A DNA stretch of 64,000 nucleotides, taken from positions 55,524,779 to 55,588,778 of the forward strand of contig NC_090319.1 in the NCBI RefSeq assembly GCF_040869045.1, written 5' to 3'. This document shows, one piece after another, positions 20,697-31,516 of the stretch. The stretch comes from Eurosta solidaginis (Eukaryota > Arthropoda > Insecta > Diptera > Tephritidae). Made by a program: the position numbers and the translations under genes. Position 1 is the stretch's first letter. Every line of letters starts with the position of its first letter. Below the pieces are notes generated by a model. That model had not been told where the DNA came from, did not search any database, and was given only the letters and a program-made list of their open reading frames with translations.

Positions 20697-22780
20697 AAAA
20701 TAAATATAAGTGAAATTTCAAATAAAAAATAATAAATTTAAATGAAAAACAAAAAATTAAACAATGCAACAAAATAAAAAAAATAGAAGTAAGTAATATA
20801 ATAAATAAAAAAAAATAAAATAATAAACAAAAACTTGAACAAAAAATAAATAAATTAAAATATTAAAATAATATAATAATAAAAAAAATTAAAATGATAA
20901 AATAATAAAAAAACTTGAAAAAATATAAAAAACAAATTTAAATAATATAATAAATAAAAAAAAGTACAGCTGGGTATAAAAAGTTTTTGAACAAAAAATA
21001 AAAAAATAAATAAATGAAAATAATGTAATTAATTTAATTTAATAATTTATTTTCAAATAAAATATGCAACAAAAAAAAATATATTGTAATAAATGATGAA
21101 TAAAAAAATCCCAAACAGAAAACAAATAAAAGATTTTGGAAATGAAAAGAATTCTATGCAAAAAATTTAAATGAACCATAAAAATCTTGGAATGTAGTTC
21201 ACTTATTTAATATCAAATATAAGGTAGACTGCCAAAGTAATTTCCGTCATACTGAATAAATAAATATAAAAATACAAATATATAAATATAAAATAATACT
21301 CGCATCAACGTATAATTTTTAATAATATATACTTATATGTAATAATATATGCATAAAATATATTTAATAGAGTTAGAATTTCAGATAATTTATTTTCCAG
21401 AAAAATTTTATATTTATAAACACGGTCTACTATACTCACGCAAATAAAATTACTATTTTTGTATTTATGTATAGGGGAAGTTCATATCAAAGCGCAATAA
21501 TTACAATCGAACATTTTCGAGAATATGAAGAAATTATGAAAAATTTTTACCTGCACTTTATTGCCTTTTGATATTGAAATCCTCATATACATACCCACCC
21601 ACCATTTGAATAATTTTGTTTAAAATGCCTGTGTATACCTGTTGTTATTAAATTTCATCATAAAATTAGTGTGAAAAGTTATAAAATTTTTTTCCAAAAT
21701 GAGTAAAGTACAATTTAAAAAAAAATATCAGATATGATGAAAAGATTAATAAAATGTGTTAAAAAATATGAATATCTAATACATACATTAATAATTTCGA
21801 ATAAAAGTATATTTTTAAATTTTAACGTTTTTAATCATGTGATGATATTTTTTATCAAAATAAAAAAAAAAAATTCTCTCTGTGTATATTATTGGGTATG
21901 TGCAAAGATATGAAAGTATATTGATTGATTTCAAAACAACCAACTTCAACCAAAAATATAAATAATTTGGATCAACCTAATGTAATTTTGTGTAATTATG
22001 TGGTATGTGCTACAAATACATATATCTGTGATCAGAAGTCATAAGAGCCAAAGTGTAAAATAATGTAAAATGAATGTAGAAAACGCTTAAAATTTCGAAT
22101 ATAAAAGTCAAATACCATTTTCAAAATCATTAGTCCAAATATGGTTATAGAATGTTTATTTAATACCTATAAAATTTAATATTGTGAACATAGGCGTTTA
22201 TGACTTTTGCCCACATATATGTATACGTGTACATTAGACTGGGTCGAAAAAAAGTTGGAAAAATCCGCCTCTAAATTTGAAGCTTATGCCAAGAGGTCTC
22301 GAAAAAATTTTATTCAGTTGTAGTATATCTACATATTTATGTTTTTTCTCACACAAACACAAATTTTAATATTTAACTTTCCACTCAGCATTTAGGTGAT
22401 TAAAATTTGAATTTCCCTACATTTCAATACAATTTGATAATAAGTTATGATACAATTGAACAAAATAAATAATCAAATATGAATACTTTTGATAATCAAA
22501 ACTTAATCAATCACATTTTGGAATCATATTTGAATCAAATGTATTTTGTTAAAAATTATTTTATCATTTTTCATTCAGCTTTCTGAATATATAGCTCACT
22601 TTCACGTGCTTAAGGAAATAAAGTTATTATGTAGTATCTTATTTTGAATGAGATATGAGGAATAAATGCATCATAATCGTATTCAAAAATTATTAAAAAA
22701 TTTCAGCCAAAACTATTAACAAATTAATCATTGAAAGTTTGTATTTAAATGGTAAAAGTGAGCTAATGTGAGTTAACTTC
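20697..22780. other. Very AT-rich DNA
   Basis: Long A-rich stretches (AATAAAAAAA-type) to about 21,150 with little else, then AT-rich DNA without ORFs of interest. It may contain the 5' end of the THAP element, but no TIR could be matched. Confidence 0.55.
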
Positions 22781-22935
22781 AATGTTACCATAAAAGAGGG
22801 TAAAATAACCAGCAATGAACGTATGTATATTGAGGAGGAGGGAAAAGGTGTTGATGCCAGCGACGCGAATGTGAAGGCTGATCCAGCAAGAGTAAAAGAA
22901 TTTCGTGAAAGTTTATCGAAAATGTATCATTAAGT

Positions 22936-23744
22936 ATGAACAAGCTAAAACTCAACGTTAAAAAAACGAAAGCAATTGTAATCAACGGCGAATGGGAAGA
23001 AAATATTATAGTTAATGATGAAATAATAGATAAAATTGACGTAATTAAATATCTAGGCATTGTCATCGACAAAAAATTAAATTTCGATAACCATATAGAT
23101 TATATCTGCAGTAAAATCTCGAACAAAATTAGATTTTTGCGAAGAATTCGCAAAAATATACCTATCAACAGCGCAGTAAAGATATTTAATGTAATGATCA
23201 AGCCACATTTTGAATACTGTTCGACCATTTTATTGCTGGGATCCACACACAGCCTGCAAAAACTACAAAACAAAGGGATGCGGTGCATACTATTATGTAA
23301 TAGGCTGACACCAATCACATATACATATGTTAGAAACTATAAAATTTTTCAATATCAATCAAAGAACAATTACTCTTTTTGTTTTTAAAATGAAATATCA
23401 CCTACTACCAAAGTACTTAACGAGCCAAATAGCATATGTAGGAGATGTGCAACCATACGGCTTAAGGAACAAGAATGATTTTAGAACTAAATTTTATAAA
23501 TCCAATAAGGCACAAAATGTTTTAATGTATAAAGGCCTAAAACTTTTTAATGAATTGCCAAGCAATATAAAAAGCGAAAGAAATATTAATGGATTTAAAA
23601 GACTGACAATATATCATATTAGAGAAAATTATAGCTCACAATGAGCCAATTAGCTATTGCTAAGATTACCGATTTTGTATTACTAAACCTGAAAGTTTTA
23701 AATAGCTACAGCTAAATAAAGAAGCTAATAATAATAATAATAAT
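22936..23744 (+). pseudogene. 5'-truncated non-LTR retrotransposon, RT C-terminal part
   Basis: The first frame (22,936-23,388) matches the region after the RT active site of jockey/I/CR1-type elements: MNKLKLNVKKTKAIVING, DVIKYLGIVIDKKLNFDNHI, FNVMIKPHFEYCSTI and LQKLQNKGMRCILL. It shifts frame near 23,330 into 23,327-23,644, which continues with the usual C-terminal KYHLLPKYLTSQ...LFNELPSNIKS. A short 3' UTR and an (AAT)n tail at about 23,727-23,744 follow, as in I-type elements ending in TAA repeats. Dead copy: 5' truncation and a frameshift. The YADD box is absent. Confidence 0.8.
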
Positions 23745-25544
23745 CTATTGCTTCTTTCTTTAGCCGGCAGCAGATTTTTGAAATCCTTCACCCATCATTA
23801 ATCTACGCGCGCGATGTGCTGTACCAAAAACATCATTTACCACTTTACTGAATTTACACAATCTAAAGTATCACAAATTTACACAATCTAAAGTATCACA
23901 TAAAAATTCGAAAATAAAAAAAATTAATACTTACCTAAATTGGCAGTAGGAACTGCATTCTCCTTCAACCTTTTATTTGACGATACGGCTTCAGGCCTGA
24001 AGTGAAGGGAACATAGAAAGTTCTCCTTCTTCTTCAGGCTTGAAATTTTTAAATTGTCCATCCATTTTCTTAATAGGTTGGGATCGGCCGGAAATTAAAA
24101 GAAAGTTAATGCTGGATGTGCCCTTGCATTTCTGCAGCACCCAGGAGCGGAGCACTTCCTTAATGAAGGCATAGTTGAATGTTGTTAAAAGTTATTTTAT
24201 TAATTTTTTTGATTTTCACAAATGTCACAATTTTTTCACAATTTAATTTTGTTAATGTATGTATGTATGTATTTTTTTGTTAATTTTTTTGATTTTCACA
24301 AATGTCACAATTTTTTCAGTTTAATTTTGTTCAAATTTATTTAAAATTTATTTTAAAAATTTTTTCACAGTTAAATTTTTTTTTATAATTTATTTAAAAA
24401 TTTTTTTTGTAAATTTTTTTTTGATTTTCACAATTTTCACAATTTTTCACAGCTTTTGATTTGCGCAGAAATATAAGATTTGCTTCTACTTCGAAGTTTT
24501 CTGTATATTAAATGTTCATTGGAATTTTACCAATTTTGGCGCAATTTTCTTCAGATAATTTCCATAAAATAAGAGGTTAATAACTTAATTGCTGGAATCC
24601 AAATACATATACATTTATATAATATTGTATAGATTTTAAAAACACATATACAATATATATATAATACATATATAAATTTTGGAAAAACTTATACACTTGC
24701 ATAATTCCTTTTAGTTTCTTTTATCACACACAAATTCTTTTTCAAATTATATACCACGATTTCAAACTTCACTTAACACTTTACAAAATTTTTCACAATT
24801 TTCTTAACTTTCTGCACAATTTTCCGAAACAATTTTTTCTAAAATGTTTGTTTATATTTCCACTTTTTTGCACAATTTTCCGAAACTAATTTTTCTAAAA
24901 TTTTTGTTTATATTTCCACTTATTTGCCTTTTGAGCATAAACAACACACACTTTTCACAACACAACACAATCTTCTTTTCACTCATTTAAGCTCAAATGA
25001 ACAACTTCTTTTTTTTGAATAAATCTTATTTTTATGGCAATATTTCACTTCACTTAACTTTTTTATCCTTTTTTACACAATTTCATCAACTTTTTACACA
25101 ATTTTAATCACTTTTTTTACTAATTTGCACAGAATATTTACGTGTTTTTATTTCTTCACTTTTTATCCTGTGCTTTTTTTACATTTTCATTTACACTGAC
25201 ATTTCACATTCTCACTCAATTTATGTTTTAGCTCAAACACAAAAATTTTTGCACAATTTCTTGATTTTAAGCCAATATTTCACTTCACTTCACTTTTTTA
25301 TATGTTTTTACACAATTATATTAAATTTTTACACTATTTATTTGCCTTTTTTATTCACTTTTTACACTATTTTAACACAAAAGCACAATATTAACTTTAC
25401 ACTCACTGAGTTAATTCTCACTGCATTTTACCAAATCTTCGCGGACAGGCACAAAGAGGAATGGCCGAGCCCATGAATTGGTACATTGGCAAATTTCATA
25501 CAAAACGCAGTCGGTTTTCTGAAATGGCGATATGACGCCTCTTA
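23745..25544. other. Low-complexity T/CA-rich region
   Basis: It contains a 23-bp tandem duplication (TTTACACAATCTAAAGTATC...) at about 23,853-23,900, a TATG microsatellite near 24,250 and many degenerate copies of TTTTCACAATTTTT and CACTTCACTTAACTTTTTTA between 24,190 and 25,400. No coding family. It sits where the 3' end of the minus-strand mdg3-like element should be and replaces its integrase. Confidence 0.55.
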
Positions 25545-27033
25545 TTATCTATCCTCTTTGGTTTCGTCTCGTGCCTGCGCACACTTTAACTTGCTGTGCA
25601 TGCTGTCGTCGTTAATCATCATCACGGGGTATCTACTAAGCGCATCCGCATGTCGAATTTTAGTACCCGCCCTATGTTCAACACTGTAGTTAAACTCTTG
25701 CAACAGCATTATCCAACGCGCCACTCTGGAACTAATATCTTTCTTTTCAACGGTTTTAGCAAAAGCATTACAGTCAGTAATTAATTTAAACTTTACTCCC
25801 AATAAATATACTCTGAATTTACGTAGTGCTTCTACAACTGCTAAAATGTCTAGTTCATAACTGGTAAACTTCTTTTCTGCTTCTTTCGTCTTCTTGCTCA
25901 TGAAATAAACTGGATGTATAAGACCATCATCAGGTGACTTCTGTAATAAGACGGCACCAAAACCCTCTATTGAAGCATCTGTATGCAACTCTGTTTCATG
26001 TTCTTGATGAAATATTTTTAAAACTGAGTTTTCTGTTATTAGTTTTTTCAACGTATTAATTGCGGTTATTTCGTCGTTGTTTACTACAAATTTCGTATTT
26101 TTCTTTAACAGATCAGTTAACGGTTTAGCTATTATTGAGAATTTTGGAATAAACTTCCGAAAATATCCAACTAACCCCAAGAAACTCTGCAACTGCTTTT
26201 GATTACTGGGAATCGGAAATTTAGTTACGGCTTGTGTTTTCGCTTCAGAAATACGTATTGACTTGTTTTCAAAGACATGACCCAAAAAGTTAATTTTCTT
26301 CTTCAAAAAACAGCATTTTTGAAATTTATTACTAACCCATATGTTTCGCATTGCTTAAAAACTAATTTAAAGTTTGAAATTGCCTCTTCTTCTGGTTTTG
26401 CTGGTATAATTATGTCATCAACGTATGGAATAGCTATGCCTTTATTCGCCAAATCCCGAAATATAGCATTCAAATGGCGTTGAAATACGCTTGGCGAGTT
26501 CGTCAACCCAAATGGGACTGTCAAAAATTGAAATTGACCATTGTGTGTAATAAAAGATGTATACTTACGGCTTTCTTTTTCTACACCGACGTAAAAAGAC
26601 CATTTTCCAAATCTATTATGCTGAATATTTCCGCATTTTGTAGTTTATCGAGTTGATCTTCAATCAACGGCAAAGGAAAATGATCACGCACCATCTTTTT
26701 ATTTAGCTGTCTATAGTCCACACACAACCGCTGAGAACCGTCATGCTTTTGAACCAATACTACCGGACTACTATACTCGGATTCGGATGGTTCTATAATT
26801 TTATCTTTTAACCATTGCTCGACTTGGTTCTCAATCACACACCGTTCTGAGTAAGCAAATCTTCGCGGACGCGACAAATCCGGAATGTCATCTTTTAGCA
26901 CAATTCGTAGTTCTACATTTGTGGATTTAACACTTTTTGGCTGATATTCTTTAATCATTTTACACACCTTTTCTTTTGCTTGCTTGCTAGCTGTTTCCAC
27001 ATCGTTACAACTTACAATATCAATTTTCATCAA
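25545..27033 (-). pseudogene. RT and RNase H of mdg3-like element
   Basis: Three frames must be joined (27,033-26,581, 26,524-26,303, 26,351-25,545). RT: YSSPVVLVQKHDGSQRLCVD YRQLNKK, the segment QFQFLTVPFGLTNSPSVFQ and the catalytic IPYVDDIIIPAKPEEE. RNase H: LHTDASIEGFGAVLLQ, FTSYELDILAVVEALRKFRV, ITDCNAFAKT and HADALSRYPV. Frames shift near 26,580 and 26,310, and the frame ends at the point where integrase would start. Confidence 0.82.
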
Positions 27034-27034
27034 T

Positions 27035-28236
27035 CTATTTACATAATTCGTTTTCGTTTGCTGATTTATTAGTTACAATACCGTCGCGATTTATTTTAAT
27101 TTCAGCTTGTTTGCAAAATTCCGCACCTAACAACACTTCAATGTCTAATAATTGTGAAGGTACAACAACAAAATTATCCTTAAACTGTGTTTCGTCAATT
27201 TTGAAATTTATTTCAAATGCACCCATCGGTTTTATTTTATTTTGATTTCCAAAACCGACTAAATAAAAATTACATTCTTCTAGACACGGTTTGTTTAAAT
27301 TTATGTACACGCTTTCATTTACAAGATTGTATTTGCTACCTGTATCTATCAATGCTACAAAACTTCGTTTATTTATTATTACATTTTTACACATAGATTT
27401 ATGCTCTACTGCAATCTTGCATACGCTACTCCAATTTTTAGCACTTTCATTCTTATTCTTTTGGCAATATTTGCTTATGTGACCAAATTCATTGCATCTA
27501 TAACATTTTAAGCCTTTAGCTTTACTCTCACAGTTCACCGATAAATGTCCTTTAACGCCACAGTTAAAACATTTTAAATATTTTTTGTCATTACTCGTTT
27601 TTTGATTTTTGTCACTCACAACATTTTTATTTCTGTTTTCCACGTATTTCGCATTAACCGACCGCTCGCTTATTTTCTCGTAGCACTTAAGTTTGTCCTT
27701 AAAATCTTTTAAATCTTTTGCATTATACAGCACTGATTTGTTAATACTCAAGTCATTAATACCGTCTATGAGGTATTGCATCAACGATTTGTCTTCTACC
27801 CCGCCGCGCAACGCTATTTCTTTCATTCGCAATAAATATTCTTGTACATTTTCCTTACTCTTCATTTTCGTTTCCGACATTAATTTGTGTATTTGCGCGC
27901 TATCTACCTCCGATTTAAATTCATCTAATAATGCATTCTTCAGAGCATTCCAACTTAAAATACCACGTTCGCTCATAACAAATATTTTTGCACGCCCTAT
28001 CAAAGACGTTTTGCAAATATAAATTTCTGCAGTTCATCCCATGCCATCATGATGGACATTTCTTCAAATTCCCTGACCCATATTTCGATAGGAAATTCGT
28101 CATTCCCCGAAAATGGTCTAATAGAGTCTTCCAAATCTCTAAAAATGAACACAAATATATGTGATAATGTACCCCTATCATTTCTTCCCATTGCTGACTC
28201 AACATTTTGTGCCCCTACTGTTGAATGAGCACCCAT
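27035..28236 (-). pseudogene. Gag C-terminus and protease of mdg3-like element
   Basis: 28,236-28,000 gives the capsid N-part (DLEDSIRPFSGNDEFPIEIW), frame-shifting at about 28,003 into 28,003-27,035. The latter continues the capsid, then two CCHC knuckles (CFNCGVKGHLSVNC and CYRCNEFGHISKYC) and a retropepsin active site (FVALIDTGSKYNLV). Gag packages RNA and the protease matures the polyprotein. The frameshift makes it defective. Confidence 0.82.
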
Positions 28237-28308
28237 TCTCTCGTTGTTTATCGTCGTTTCTATATCTGCCGTTTCTTACATATTATTTGCAGCAGAATCG
28301 TCGTTTAA

Positions 28309-28990
28309 GCGCCAAATACACGACACGAAAATTTCCGCGAACATTCCCGTTATGTCATGTTTCTGCGACCTTTTCTGTCGTGTATGGTGGTGTTTGCCAG
28401 TTTGCGCAAATGTTCGCCAAAAATCAAAATATTTTAATTTTTGGCGAACATTTGCGCGAACTGTTCGTGCGTGTATGGCGAAATAGCTCATAATCGTAGT
28501 AATTTCTGAACGGAACAGACGTGCGCGGAAAAGTAAAATGGACAATAAAAAATTTCTGAGTGAATTTATTGAAATGTATAAATCTTTGCCATCATTGTGG
28601 CAAGTAAAAAGTAAAGATTATTGTAATAGAATTAAAAAGAATAATTATTATGCGACTTTAATCGAAAAATTAAAAGAAATAGATCCTGATGCCACAAAGG
28701 ATACAGTTATAAAAAAAATAAGTAGTTTGCGGGCGCAATACCGGCGTGAATCCAAGAACTGCTCGTTTTTTAAACCATTCTTTGCACCAAATTCTTTTTT
28801 TGCGATCTTCTCTCTTTTTTTACGCTTAATTGCCACAGCGAGCAATATTGCTGCAGCACAATTGTTGTCCGTATTCATCGCTGTCTGAAAGAGAACTAAT
28901 GTTCGGCCAGAAGTTCGTATGGTGTATGGCCAAAGCTGCGAACAAGATTGCGGAATGTTCGCGGAAATGTTCGTGTCGTGTATTTTGCGG
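28309..28990 (+). mobile_element. TIR transposon deletion derivative with MADF fragment
   Basis: Ends carry about 38-bp inverted repeats: left CCAAATACACGACACGAAAA then TTTCCGCGAACATTCC, right the complement at 28,952-28,990. A second internal palindrome (28,402-28,455, GCGCAAATGTTCGCC... against its complement) lies near the left end. The middle encodes the start of a MADF protein and then changes abruptly at about 28,757, which marks an internal deletion. It is inserted in the mdg3-like gag. Confidence 0.7.
28538..28757 (+). pseudogene. MADF domain fragment (transposon partner gene)
   Basis: ATG at 28,538 opens a MADF domain: FLSEFIEMYKSLPSLWQV, SKDYCNRIKKNNYYATLIEK and ATKDTVIKKISSLRAQYRRE. 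These are the conserved LW, DY-N, A/Y-L-I and R-x-x-Y-R-R-E elements of insect MADF proteins. It stops matching after YRRESKN, where the element is deleted, so no BESS region exists. Likely a DNA-binding partner of the TIR element that carries it. Confidence 0.72.
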
Positions 28991-30751
28991 CAGTTACTCA
29001 CGAACGTACGTACCAAAAACGTGTCAGCTGACACGACCTATCTTATGAGTGTGCAATGTAAACGAAAACTCACCGACGTGCAACGCCCATACGTACGTAG
29101 CCCGGAACGTAGAAATCAAAACAATTTTGATTTTTTCCGTAAGAACGTGTCAGCTGATCGCTCTCTCACTAGACAGAGTTGCCTAGTAAACTTTTGTGCG
29201 ATAATTTTTGACCGTTTGCAGTTTTATGCAAAAACGCCTAATTAAAGTTTGAAAAATTGTGAAAATAATTCGAAATAATTTCGTAAAAGTGCAGATCATA
29301 AATATGTAATCTATTTATATTTATTTAATATTAATTCCAGCCTTTTGCAACATCAAAATTAAATTGGAAAAAGTTGATGTTTCCATAAGCATGCATGCAA
29401 AATGGTCAATGGCAACAGTGCTTATCTGTAAACAATACACACACAAATATGTTATGTACATGTACACAGACGTTACACACATTGATTCCTACGAGCTTGA
29501 GGGTTCGGTCAAACGTGTTTCGTACGACAAACGTCCGTACGTACGGCACACGTCGGTGGGTAATTGCCGCTTTTGGCGCTTTATGCGGCAGTTACTCACG
29601 AACGTACGTACCAAAAACGTGTCAGCTGGCACGACCTATCTTATGAGTGTACAATGTAAACGAAAACTCACCGACGTGCAACGCCCGCATGTACGTAGCC
29701 CGGAACGTAGAAATCAAAACAATTTGGATTTTTTCCGAAAGAACGTGTCAGCTGATCGCTCTCTCACTAGACAGAGTTGCCCAGTAAACTTTTGTGCGCT
29801 AATTTTTGACCGTTTGCAATTTTATGCAAAAACACCTAATTAAAGTTTGAAAAATTGTGAAAATAATTCGAAATAATTATGTAAAAGTGCTGATTATAAA
29901 TATGTAATCTATTTATACTTATTTAATATGTATTCCGGCCTTTTCCAATATCAAAAATTAAATTGGAAAAAGTTGATGTTTCCATAAGCATGCATGCAAA
30001 CTGGCCAATGGCAACAGTGCATTGTTGTAATCAATACACACAAATATGTTATGTACATGTACACAGACGCACACATTTATTCCTACGGGCTTGAGAGTTC
30101 GGTCAAACGTGCCTCGTACGACAAACGTCCGTACGTTCGGCACACGTCGGTGGGTAACTGCCGCATTATGCGGCAGTTACTCACGAACGTACGTACCAAA
30201 AACGTGTCAGCTGACACGACCTATCTTATGAGTGTGCAATGTAAACGAAAACTCACCGACGTTCAACGCCCGTACGTACGTAGCCCGGAACGTAGAACTC
30301 AAAACAATTTTGAGTTTTTCCGTAAGAACGTGTCAGCTGATCGCTCTCTCACTAGACAGAGTTTCCTAGTAAACTTTTGTGCGTTAATTTTTGACCGTTT
30401 CCAATTTTATGCAAAAACACCTAATTAAAGTTTGAAAAATTGTGAAAATAATTCGAAATAATTATGTAAAAGTGCAGATTATAAATATGTAATCTATTTA
30501 TACTTATTTAATATTTATTCCGGCCTTTTACAATATCAAAAATTAAATTGGATAAAGTTGATGTTTCCATAAGCATACATACAAAATGGTCAATGGCAAC
30601 AGTGCTTATCTGTAAACAATGCACACACAAATATGTTATGTACATGTACACAGACGCACACATTGATTCCTACGGGCTTGAGAGTTCGGTCAAACGTGCT
30701 TCGTACGACAAACGTCCGTGCGTACCACACACGTCGGTGGGTAACTGCCGC
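28989..30751. repeat. Three tandem 581-597-bp TIR-bounded units
   Basis: Units start at 28,989, 29,586 and 30,171 and end at 30,751. Each begins CGGCAGTTACTCACGAACG and ends with its inverse CGTCGGTGGGTAACTGCCGC, so each unit is a MITE-like element with short TIRs plus subterminal palindromes (ACGTACGTAC; AACGTGTCAGCTG). Units are linked by spacers of 15 and 6 bp. They are highly similar. The ORFs through them repeat with the unit and show no protein family. Their tips abut the right end of the MADF-bearing TIR element. Confidence 0.85.
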
Positions 30752-30752
30752 A

Positions 30753-31160
30753 TTACTTCCTTGCTGCGCATACTCTCGTTATTTGCGCTGACGTTGCCTT
30801 CGCTTGCGTCGTCGTCGTCTTGATCGCCATCGTTTGCAAAACTGCATCAACTAACAAATTACCCCTTCTAAAATTCGTAAATATGTGTGCAGCTAAATCG
30901 TCGTTGTTATGTTGCAAATTTAACATACTAGATATTATAACCAAATCATTACTCGACAGATTTTCAGCTATGAATGTTATTTTTTTGTCATATTTTTCGT
31001 CATCTTTATCAAAACAAAATCCTTCGAATCCACGTAACCGCTTTCGGTTATTTCTATTGCCGTCGCTCTCAAATATGTATTTGTGTAGCAATACAATGTT
31101 TTGCTTTTTTTCAATGAGCAACATTTCGCGAATTTTCTCAAACTCAACTAAGCGCGACAT
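30753..31160 (-). pseudogene. Gag N-terminus of mdg3-like element
   Basis: Frame from Met at 31,160 (MSRLVEFEKIREMLLIEKKQ NIVLLHKYIFES) through KRLRGFEGFCFDKDDEKYDK and FIAENLSSNDLVIISSMLNL. It is followed by a Thr/Ala-rich linker that stops at the inserted tandem array. The continuation lies at 28,236 on the other side of the insertion. Upstream, 31,161-31,412 is leader. Confidence 0.65.
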
Positions 31161-31412
31161 AGTTATTTTGTGCTGTATGTTTGTCTTTACGTATATATGT
31201 ATGTACACTTATATGTTCAAAAATATCCTCACGCGTCGTATGTATGTATTTTTAGGTATGTATTTACGTATTTATCTTATAATATATCTTATAAGCTTAT
31301 CACATTTATTGCTTTTATGGATTTATTACACAAGCGCACAATTCACTTCTAGAAACTTCTCAGTCACACAAGTTTCGACACGTCTTTTATTTCACTGAGG
31401 TTGAGCCCCATA

Positions 31413-31516
31413 TGTAAGATTATGGATTTGTTCTTTAAGAAGCGAACAATTGTAAGCTAGTTTATTGTATATTGTTTAAATGAAATTGAGGTATTATGAA
31501 GTTAATTTAAATGAAT
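31413..31516 (-). repeat. Possible 5' LTR remnant of the mdg3-like element
   Basis: Minus-strand sequence ends CTTACA followed two bases later by TGGGGCTCAACCTC, a possible LTR end and primer site. The rest of the LTR would be interrupted by the non-LTR element tail at 31,517. No second LTR is available to confirm. Confidence 0.3.

Larger units (their letters stand above)
25545..31160 (-). mobile_element. mdg3/Micropia-like LTR retrotransposon, interrupted
   Basis: On the minus strand the order is gag N-terminus (31,160-30,753), an insertion of DNA elements (about 28,300-30,751), gag C-terminus with two CCHC knuckles and protease (28,236-27,035), RT (27,033-26,303) and RNase H (26,351-25,545). 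Integrase and the 3' LTR are missing. RT/RNase H phrases such as GYFRKFIPKFSIIAKPLTDL and SRVARWIMLLQEFNYSVEHR resemble the mdg3/blastopia/Micropia lineage. Several frameshifts; inactive. Confidence 0.8.

Noticed and set aside
17200..21500. P-element terminal inverted repeats
   Set aside because: I looked for matching ends on both sides of the THAP transposase gene and found none I could support in the AT-rich flanks.
28919..30428. Serial similar ORFs (SYSRTYVPKTCQL type) as a gene family
   Set aside because: They recur only because the 590-bp unit recurs, and both frames of each unit are equally open.
28989..30751. CRISPR-like array
   Set aside because: Units of about 590 bp with TIR ends in an insect genome; no short repeat-spacer structure.
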